Shown here one piece after another: positions 23,951-64,000 of a stretch of 64,000 nt of DNA (its first letter is position 1; each line of letters opens with the position of its first letter). The translations under genes and the position numbers were made by a program. Below the pieces are notes generated by a model. The model saw only the letters and a program-made list of their open reading frames with translations. It did no database searches and was not told the origin of the DNA. Location: assembly GCF_002288925.2 (NCBI RefSeq), contig NW_022098001.1, positions 11,126,495 through 11,190,494 on the forward strand. Reading direction: 5' to 3'. Source of the stretch: Delphinapterus leucas (Eukaryota > Chordata > Mammalia > Artiodactyla > Monodontidae).

Positions 23951-24759
23951 GCTTAACTGTATTTAACCCAGAATTTCCCACTCTGTCCTTGGACTCTTTT
24001 CCTTAGGTAACATACTTCATAGAACATATTTTGAGAAATGCTCCTCTATGGCTTTGAAAAATTCTTTGCAGAAACAAAGCACAGAAAAATTAAGTAACTC
24101 CTGGAATCATGCGCTGGTCAACAACACAGAGGACGAGTGGTCATAAAACCACAGACCACCACTCTAGTTCCATCTCAACACTTTTGCCATAAACTGAACC
24201 TGCCTGAATAGAGGCAACAATACGTTTTCCACGATTTCCTTCTTTATGGTGTAAAGCGTTGGGCATGCTGATCACAGTACAGAATTTAACGTGGCCCACA
24301 GGGGCCCATACTTCATGCACAGAGACCAGATGTTTCTAGTCTTTCCCACTTCTGTAACAATCAAATCATTAAACAACCGTCGTCGCTTATCACATGACTA
24401 CAAGATGTTTCAAATAGACTTGACAGCCCTTTGTTCTTGATAGGACACAAGAAAACAATAGGGCTTCTAATTATTTTCAGCAAGAATTACACAGACCAAG
24501 AAATCAAAATACAAAAGCTTTTGGCTATATATGCCAAAAAATTTTAAAGTATTACAGCAAGGACAGGGAAAGATGGAAATCAAGGACATTACTGGAATGA
24601 GGTAAACATTTCATGCATTTGCATAAATACATAATTTTTTAAATTCTCGTTTCCAAGGAATTTAACATGATATATTGAAACGGAAGACAGCAAAAACAAC
24701 TCTCCAGTTGTGGGACTTGGCAAACACAGTTATTATCTGTGCCAGGATGTAAACCGACC

Positions 24760-57725
<32,966 letters not shown>

Positions 57726-57727
57726 TT

Positions 57728-58813
57728 CTGGAAAGAAAGTAATAAATTTACTACAGGGAGAAGGAACTTCCTTTCAAAAATAAAAATAAATTTAATGGAT
57801 AAATGTTCATGTGACTCAAAATTTGATTCTTCAATATAATAAATCTGCATTTATGGATTTTTGGATTGATGATATCAAAACGTTATCATGATATTGATCT
57901 ACAGCAAGGACCCAAAACCCGATTCAACAGAAAAAAATAATTTTGTTTTGCGCTGTCAAATAATAAGTCACATACCAGTGTTGACACTGCATAAAGTCTA
58001 TTGGAAGAATGAAAAATGAACTGTGAGATAAGATCCCTATGCCGCGGTAAAAAACTTAAATTAGCTAAACCAGTTTATCAAAATTCTTAGGTGAAACGAG
58101 TCACATGAATTAATGAAATATGGGACACACTATTCAGATACGGTAACTTCACCAAAAGCTGAACATAAATTACTGATGTTTTCATTTCTACTGCTGAGAT
58201 GAGGCCAGGTGTACCTTTAATTTAGAAGAGCAAAATGATTTCAGTTTGAAGTAAGAAGGACAAAGGACAAAGGACAAAAACCTAGTGGAGCCTGACTACA
58301 CAGTAGTTCTCAACTCTCAGACTCAATGTCCTCTTTCTTTTACTGAATAGTTTGAACACTGTTTTCTATTTTTAAATGAAATTCATTAATTACATAACCT
58401 ACTAGACACAACTTTTATCAAAACATGTCCTACAATACGTGTCCTCATTGTGATGCAGAGGAGAACTAAAAGTAATTCTAATAAAATAATATCTATTTTC
58501 TGTATGTAAATATTTCACCATAACTAGATGGCATTATGAAATAGAGATATTTTTAACCCAGGGAGATAATCACTGACACAGGCACCAACACAGGCATGGG
58601 CACAATCTGTAGAGCTGGAGAAGGGTCCTGAAGCTCCCATGCAACAGTCATTAACTCTTTCCTTGCTGACTGTAGGGAGGTCAGACACAGGGAACGGTCC
58701 TGCAGGAAAAGGGGCACACCAGGAGGCTGGGAAGCTCAGAGTAGCAGAACCAAGCTATTCTCCAAGCATTTAAATGTTTTAATACTAGTCTTTACTCATA
58801 CCTAAACATAGAA
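57728..58813 (-). other. POP1 intron 1, 3' part, nothing recognised
   Basis: AT-rich. A small tandem (GGACAAA) x3 lies near 58258. No gene. Confidence 0.45.
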
Positions 58814-58824
58814 TTACGTGTCTG

Positions 58825-59109
58825 GGGCTTCCCTGGTGGCACAGTGGTTAAGAATCCGCCTGCCAATGCAGGGGACACGGGTTCGAGCCCTGGTCTGGGA
58901 AGATGCCACATGTCGTGTAGCAACTAAGCCTGGGGGCCACAACTACTGAGCCTGTGCTCTAGAGCCCGCGAGCCACAACTACTGAAGCCTGCGCGCCTAG
59001 AGCCCGTGCTCTGCAACAAGAGAAGCCACCGCAATGAGAAGCCCGTGAGCAGCAATGAAGACCCAACGCAGCCAAAAATAAATTAATTAATTTAAAAAAA
59101 AAAAAAGGC
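58825..59109 (+). repeat. CHR SINE with 11-bp target duplication
   Basis: Flanked by TTACGTGTCTG (58814-58824) and TTACATGTCTG (59110-59120), one mismatch at a CpG. Confidence 0.94.
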
Positions 59110-59559
59110 TTACATGTCTGCAACAGCTACAAAGGCAAAGTAATACAGGTGTGTTGTACTAGTACCTCTAAGAGAAGGTAGTAATACCACTGGCGACATA
59201 ATTTCCCAAATTGGTAAACACTCTTCGATAAAGTACAAAATTTTTTTAAAAATACAATCTTGCCTCATTTATTGTATTCCTGGAAAATTCAGTGTATATT
59301 AAATCCATGAAGCCGATGCTTTTATGCAAAGCAGAGTCAGGTACTACACACTGCAGGATGGCTAACATCCCTGACCCCTGCCCAGTAAATGGCAGCAGTG
59401 TTACCCCAATCATTATGCCCACCAAAACACCCGCACAAACTTTCAAATGCCACATCCGGATTTGCACCACGTCCAATAAGTAGCACTGAATTAACTACCT
59501 TCCATTCACTTACCACCTTTCCAATGCAAGACTTCATGCAAAATTAAGAGTAACCTATG

Positions 59560-59775
59560 TGGCATAGTGTTTAAGAGCCTTCACTATCTTCCTTAACACT
59601 TTTTAGTTGTATAATCTTAGGAAAGTTACTTTCCCTCTTTGAGCTTCGGTCTCTCCTTCTATAAATGGGAATAATCAGCAGGATGCTATGAGTATTAAAT
59701 AAGGTAATGTACATAACACAAATCATGGGGCTTTGCATAAACTAAGGGCTCAGTTTATGGTAGCTCTTATTCTTA
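59560..59775 (+). repeat. MIR SINE
   Basis: GGCATAGTGTTTAAGAGCCT, TAGTTGTATAATCTTAGGAA and TGCTATGAGTATTAAATAAG in MIR order. Confidence 0.8.
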
Positions 59776-60119
59776 AATAATAAATGAAATAACAGAGACC
59801 TATGTCATTTCACTTTCTCACTCCATCCTGCTTTGACCTAAATGAAAGACAACCAGATCTACACCCCAAAACACTTTTCAAAATAAAAAATATGTAGGAG
59901 GTAAATTGAGTTCTACAGAGCTTGTTGGCTAGTGAAGGACATGATTCAGATCAGTCTGTATTAAGAATCATTCAAAATTATCCTACAAAACAATTTATTC
60001 CACCTGCTTGCATCAGAACTTGCCCAGCAAAACAGAGCACTACCTGGGAACCCTGGGTGGGACACCAGGGTTAGGGTGACCTTCAGAAGTCACATCTCTG
60101 AGCTTAGGTTCGAGGGCAA

Positions 60120-60392
60120 AAAATTAGCATTCCATTGTATGTATATACCGTACTTTGATTATCTACTCATCTATCAATGGATATTTGGGTTGCTTCCACC
60201 TCTTGACTATTGTGAATAGTGCTGCTATGAACATGAGTGTACAAATATCTCTTTGAGATCCCGCTTTCAATTCTTTTGAATATATACCTACACGTGGGAT
60301 TTATGGATCATATGGTAGATCTGTTTTTAATTTTTTGAGGAATGGTGATATGTTTTCTATTTTAGTTGTGCCATTTTACAATCCCACTAACA
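60120..60392 (-). repeat. L1 fragment
   Basis: ATCAATGGATATTTGGGTTG, GAATAGTGCTGCTATGAACA and GGATCATATGGTAGATCTG are the reverse of the L1 3' region. Confidence 0.85.
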
Positions 60393-60394
60393 GT

Positions 60395-60515
60395 GAATGG
60401 GTGCACGGCCTTACTTGCTCCACGGCATGTGGGATGCTCCCGGACAAAGGCTCGAACCCATGTCTCCTGCATTGGCAGGTGGATTCTTAACCCCTGTGCC
60501 ACCAGAGAACAACGA
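60395..60515 (-). repeat. CHR SINE, head-half fragment
   Basis: CCACGGCATGTGGGATGCTC to CCCTGTGCCACCAGAGAA: only the head half remains, abutting the L1 fragment. Confidence 0.85.
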
Positions 60516-60940
60516 GGATTTTCTTATATTCCGTTTCAGAAGCAGGATAGGGCAGGGATTTTGCCAGTCTTTTTCACTGCTGCATCTCCAAGACCTAGCC
60601 TTGCCATCTGCTGGACCAAGACCTATAATCTACCTGAAATCAGATCCCAGTCACTAGGCTTCTGCTGAGATAGAAAGGGAATGCAGAGACACCCTGAAAT
60701 CTTGGGGAGCTCTCCCAGAGAAGGGAGCATGGGAGGGGGTAGGTGAACAATGCCCAGGTCTCAGCGTGGTCCCCTCAATGACCCATCTTATTCCTTTAGG
60801 ATGGGCAAGCCAGCTCCCAGGACGGCCTCTGCCCGGAGGTGCAATGCAGAGAAATGACAGACACAGTGGGCTCGGTCACAGGGGCTGAAGTGTAAGTAGA
60901 TGAAGTAGGGGGTCCCCGGAGAAAGAGAAGCAGGCATGAA
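60516..60940. other. POP1 intron 1 segment, nothing recognised
   Basis: No gene or named repeat between the SINE fragment and the LTR. Confidence 0.4.
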
Positions 60941-61536
60941 TTTCTTGACATAAGAGAAGCCATTTTTGGCCCAAGCCATTTTGTGATCTAAGCCTGGCTA
61001 CAATGTTTGCCTTTAAACAGGTCTCAGTAATAGTGATCTTAAGGGAACTAAAGAACAAACGACAGTTATCAGGCAAGAGAAGTAACAACAGAAAAAATCA
61101 GTTGTAAACTCCCATTTCTATTTCCATGACAAGATTAGCCTGAAGCACTTTCTTGAGCTGTTTTGCAGAATCTGAACCCCCTCGAGCTCTCGATCACCAG
61201 ATCAACAGAACCTAACCCACGATGATGTTGACCTTTCTTATGACCCTGGAGGTTTCAGCTAAAGCTTGGACTCTGTTGACCTTTGCCACAATTCAATGCT
61301 GAATTCCCCTCTGCTGGAGCCCCTTCATGAATATGCATGCATCCTTAGCTTAAAACTTCCCCAATTTTTCTGTTGGGGAGATACTGCTTTGGGAAAGACC
61401 CCCGGTGTTCTGCTTACCTGCAGCAAGTAATAAATCCTTCCTTCTCCTGATCTTTGTCTTGGTTGGTTTTTTTGGTTTTGTTTAGTTTTGTTTCTCTTGA
61501 CATCCACCAAGACGTGAACCCAGTTCTTGGGTAACA
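60941..61536 (+). mobile_element. Retroviral LTR relic (solo) beside the POP1/RIDA promoter
   Basis: TTGACATAAGAGAAGCCATT near the left edge, AATAAA at about 61428-61433 and a right end GTGAACCCAGTTCTTGGGTA then ACA at 61536 give an LTR layout on the plus strand. No internal retroviral sequence follows. The left end is uncertain. It is antisense to POP1, within its first intron. Confidence 0.6.
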
Positions 61537-61699
61537 GAAAGAGGTGCCAGGCAGGAAGAGGGGCCCCTGCGCAGGCAGCAAGAGAAGAAGAGTAGGTCAG
61601 CTGGGTGTGAGGGAGAGAATCGGAGGGGAGCCCGGGGACCGCCACACACACTCCCCCATACTTGCGAACCCTGGCGGACGCCAGCCCCTCACGACCTAC

Positions 61700-61800
61700 C
61701 TGCCAGACGCTCCGTGGTCCCAAGTCAGGATGACAGTGTTCTACCACAGTCCCCGGCGCGACGTGCGCGGCGAGAGAGCTGGAGAGCGCATGCGCCACTG
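61700..61800 (-). other. POP1: POP1 probable non-coding exon 1 (5' end approximate)
   Basis: The coding exon at 57587-57727 begins with a splice acceptor two bases before the ATG, so the transcript needs an upstream non-coding exon. The best minus-strand donor in the CpG-rich promoter reads GGCAG/GTAGGTCG, with the last exon base at 61700. The transcription start is not visible; I place it near 61800, below the SBS and NRF1 motifs, by inference only. Confidence 0.5.
61786..61795. promoter_or_regulatory. NRF1-type palindrome
   Basis: GCGCATGCGC is a perfect palindromic core of the NRF1 site. It lies 43 bp below the SBS motif, probably at or near the POP1 transcription start. Confidence 0.7.
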
Positions 61801-61813
61801 TGACTGCGGCCTC

Positions 61814-61819
61814 CACGTG
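61814..61819. promoter_or_regulatory. E-box CACGTG
   Basis: Canonical CACGTG (USF/MYC class) between the NRF1 and SBS motifs. A six-base match alone is weak, but the setting in a CpG promoter is suitable. Confidence 0.5.
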
Positions 61820-61837
61820 GCCCGGAGTCGCACGGAA

Positions 61838-61857
61838 ACTACAACTCCCAGAATGCC
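61838..61857 (+). promoter_or_regulatory. ZNF143/THAP11-type SBS motif
   Basis: The sequence ACTACAACTCCCAGAATGCC matches the long SBS consensus (ACTACA plus TCCCAGNATGC) bound by ZNF143 and the THAP11 complex, a hallmark of bidirectional housekeeping promoters. It lies about 140 bp upstream of the RIDA ATG. Confidence 0.85.
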
Positions 61858-61998
61858 GAGCGAAACCCCCCCTCCCCGCCAACCAGCGACTCTTTAAAGC
61901 AGGGATTCTAGCCCCAGCTGTTCAGACCCGTGAGACACGAATAGAAGCAGCATACGTGGTAGTTGTCTCCGAGGGGCGGCAAGGAGAAAGGATTAGCC

Positions 61999-62063
61999 AT
62001 GTCGGCTTTGATAAGAAAGGTGATCAGCACCGCGAAAGCCCCAGCGGCCATTGGTCCCTACAG
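61999..62063 (+). CDS. RIDA: RIDA exon 1 (partial gene; continues beyond the window)
   Basis: ATG at 61999 begins MSALIRKVISTAKAPAAIGP, then Tyr and AG of the next codon, before the donor TACAG/GTACAGG. It matches the start of mammalian RIDA (HRSP12/UK114), a YjgF-family homotrimer of about 137 residues. RIDA hydrolyses reactive 2-imino acids and enamines released by PLP enzymes and is also reported as an RNA-decay adaptor. I found no second exon before 64000. The gene is head to head with POP1 and shares its CpG-rich promoter. The start is chosen because it fits the family N-terminus; GCC precedes the ATG, a fair Kozak context. Confidence 0.95.
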
Positions 62064-62556
62064 GTACAGGAGGCCTGTGGGAGCTGAGAAGGACGCGGGG
62101 CCTGTGGGGTCGGAGGTTGTGGGGTCGGAATTTAGGGGCTTGGGCCAGTCCGGGTCCGAGCTGCGCCAGGCCTTCGGGGTTCACCGGGCAACCTCATGCA
62201 ACATGCTGAACCCGGAAACGGAACCCGGGAAGGCGGGAAGCCCACCGAGAGACCCACTACGTGTTATAAAATTATCAATTTTGTATTTAAAATTATAAAG
62301 AAGAAAGATAACCGTCTGCAAATCAGGGGAAATGCCATGAAATGAAAGATAGGAAAGTTGGGAGCATGTTGGAAAACAAACTATAGGGAACTAGAAAATT
62401 AGAAATGAGAATATCTTGTTTTCTAAATAACCGTGAAATGGGGTAAAACAAATTTTACTTCTAAATTTAAATTGATATTGTTTTCTTTATCAAAAAAAAA
62501 TTTTTTAACATTTAATGCCATTGAACTGTGTACCTTAAAGCGGTTAAAACGGTAAA
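62064..62556 (+). other. RIDA intron 1, first part
   Basis: CpG-rich to about 62220, then abruptly AT-rich. No further exon recognised. Confidence 0.6.
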
Positions 62557-62884
62557 AAAATTTTTTAATATAAATTTACTTATGTCTGTGTTGGGTCTTC
62601 GTTGCTGCGCGCGGGCTTTCTCTAGTTGTGGCGAGCAGGGGCTACTCTCCGCTGCGGTGCGCGGGCTTCTCATCGCGGTGGCTTCTCTTGTTGCGGAGCA
62701 CGGGCTCACAGGCGCGCGGGCTTCACTCGTTGTGGCTCACGGGCTCTATAGCTCAGGCTCAGTAGTTGTGGTGCATGGGCTTAGTTGCTCCGCGGCATGT
62801 GGGATCTTCCTGGACCAGGGATCGAACCTGTGTCCCCTGCATTGGCAGGTGGATTCTTAACCACTGCGCCACCAGGGAAGTCCC
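62557..62884 (-). repeat. CHR SINE (long type)
   Basis: Reverse copy from the tail TTATGTCTGTGTTGGGTC to CACCAGGGAAGTCC. Flanks share imperfect TTAAAACGGTAAA/CTAAAATGGTAAA. Confidence 0.93.
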
Positions 62885-63224
62885 TAAAATGGTAAATTTT
62901 ATGTTTGATGTATATTTTTTAATCACAGTTAAGAGAAACAATGGCGGGGCTTTATCCAAAAACAAATAAATTGCCTTTAAAGTTGATGTGTTTGGCTCTC
63001 TTTCAGGTCTCAGTGTAGCTTATGCTTTTTCTTGAGACCTTATCCTAATTCTGATATTTAGTATCCTCATTACAGAAATAATCAGTTCCGAAAATAAGCA
63101 CTTTGCAGAAAAGTGTACCCTCACAGGTGGATCCTTAATTGACCCTTCAGCAGTGATCAACCTTGTCTAATTACTTATTTTCTTAAAAGTGCTCTTGGCA
63201 TTGCTTTCTTTTGCTTGTTTTACA

Positions 63225-64000
63225 GCTTTATTGAGGTATAAGTTACATACAAAATTCACCATTTTAAGTGCAGAGTTCCATGAGTTTGGGTAAATGTATC
63301 GAGTCATGCACCTACTGCCACAGTCAAGTTTTTGAACATTTACATCAACCCCGCAAACCACCCCCCCTTGCAAAAACAATCCGTCATACCCGTTTGTGTT
63401 CAATTCCCACCCCTACCCCTGACCCCAGGCAGCCACTAATCTACTTTCTGCTGCTTTTTTTGTTTGTTTTTTCTAGAATTTTATATAAGTAGAATCAAAT
63501 AATATGTAGTCTTTAGTTGGATCTATCCGTGGGTGTTTTTTATTTTTTTCCTTTTTGCTATCATGAATAATGCTGTTCTGAATATCCATGTGAAGTTTTT
63601 GGACATATTTCTTTTGAGTAGTTGTCTAAGAAAGAAGTCGCTGGGTTGTATGTTATGTGTATGTGGTTTTTTTTTTTTTTTTCCGCGCCTCGCACTTTGC
63701 AGGATCTTAGTTCCCCCACCAGGGACTGAACCACGGCCCTCGGCAATGAAAGCGCATCCTAACCAGTGGACCACCAGGGAATTCCCTGTTTACATTTTTA
63801 AGAAACTACCAAACTGTTTTCCAGTGTGTACTGTTTTGCATTTGCACCAATAAAGTATGAAGGTTCCAGTTTCTCCACATCCTCATCAATACTTGTTACT
63901 ATCAGTGATGCTTTATTGTGTGTGATGGTATCATAAGTGTGCCTTTGGTTTGCATTACTCCTTCACTTTTTGTATGTCTTCTTTAGTGAAGTGTCTGTTC
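63225..64000 (-). repeat. Old L1 3' region, running off the window
   Basis: In reverse complement its 3' end is TTATACCTCAATAAAGCTG. TATAAGTAGAATCAAATAAT and ATGAATAATGCTGTTCTGAA are further L1 landmarks. Confidence 0.75.
63668..63785 (-). repeat. Short tRNA-derived SINE (CCAGGGAATTCC type)
   Basis: T-run, then GCAGGATCTTAGTTCCCCCA to CAGTGGACCACCAGGGAATT: the same subfamily as 31133-31260, in reverse, inserted in the L1. Confidence 0.85.

Larger units (their letters stand above)
22900..24759 (-). other. POP1: POP1 presumed 3' UTR
   Basis: This is sequence downstream of the POP1 stop up to the first convincing poly-A signal. It includes a CHR SINE (23653-23950) in the sense direction and otherwise AT-rich sequence without recognised genes. 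The boundary is inferred from the poly-A hexamer at 22920-22925 and has no transcript support. Confidence 0.4.
61500..62220. promoter_or_regulatory. CpG-rich divergent promoter of POP1 (-) and RIDA (+)
   Basis: This roughly 700-bp stretch is visibly rich in CpG and GC compared with the AT-rich DNA on both sides. It contains the probable POP1 exon 1 donor (61700) and the RIDA ATG (61999). No TATA box is placed for either gene, which is typical of housekeeping CpG promoters. Three recognisable motifs (SBS, NRF1, E-box) cluster within 75 bp at its centre. Confidence 0.85.

Noticed and set aside
61800..62087. Plus-strand frame starting upstream of RIDA
   Set aside because: It is in a different frame from RIDA and crosses the exon 1 donor; at most an upstream ORF, with no support as a protein.
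62064..64000. A second RIDA exon within the window
   Set aside because: I looked for the expected QAVLVDRTIY-type coding after the intron and found none; the rest lies beyond 64000.

Overview
The window is mammalian nuclear DNA, most likely from a toothed whale or a close relative. About twenty copies or fragments of the tRNA-derived CHR-type SINE (head reading CTTCCCTGGTGGCGCAGTGG) occur here. They include the short subfamily that ends in CCGCGTACCGC followed by poly-A, which I associate with cetaceans. L1, L2, MIR, MaLR-type LTRs, hAT and Tc1/mariner relics and two younger-looking retroviral LTRs fill most of the rest. The species call rests on recognising repeats and was not confirmed by a search.

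Two genes are present. POP1, the large protein subunit of RNase P and RNase MRP, occupies about 22.9-61.8 kb on the minus strand. All 15 coding exons were placed (57725 down to 24760). Every junction has GT-AG borders and the phases join without a break, giving 3051 nt, or 1016 codons plus TGA (human POP1 is 1024 residues). A non-coding first exon probably ends at 61700, and a good poly-A signal lies at 22920-22925. RIDA (HRSP12/UK114) starts head to head with POP1 on the plus strand. Only its first coding exon (61999-62063) is inside the window; the rest lies beyond 64000.

Between the two genes, 61.5-62.2 kb is a CpG-rich divergent promoter with a 20-bp ZNF143/THAP11-type SBS motif, an NRF1 palindrome and an E-box. 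The pairing is notable because RIDA protein has been reported to bridge m6A-bound YTHDF2 to RNase P/MRP, the complex that contains POP1.

Region by region: 1-22.9 kb is intergenic DNA downstream of POP1, with SINEs, L2, MIR, three MaLR-type LTRs, a gammaretrovirus-like LTR at about 21.1-21.7 kb, and CpG-rich tracts with no recognised gene. 22.9-24.8 kb is the presumed POP1 3' UTR. 24.8-61.7 kb holds POP1 exons and repeat-filled introns. 61.5-62.2 kb is the promoter, and 62.1-64 kb is RIDA intron 1. No wholly new system was found. The most interesting items are a tRNA-like cloverleaf in a POP1 intron, SINE insertions only 17-20 bp from two POP1 donor sites, a head-duplicated SINE, an L1 whose 5' UTR is joined directly to its 3' end, and a SINE sitting at the junction of a 54-bp tandem duplication.
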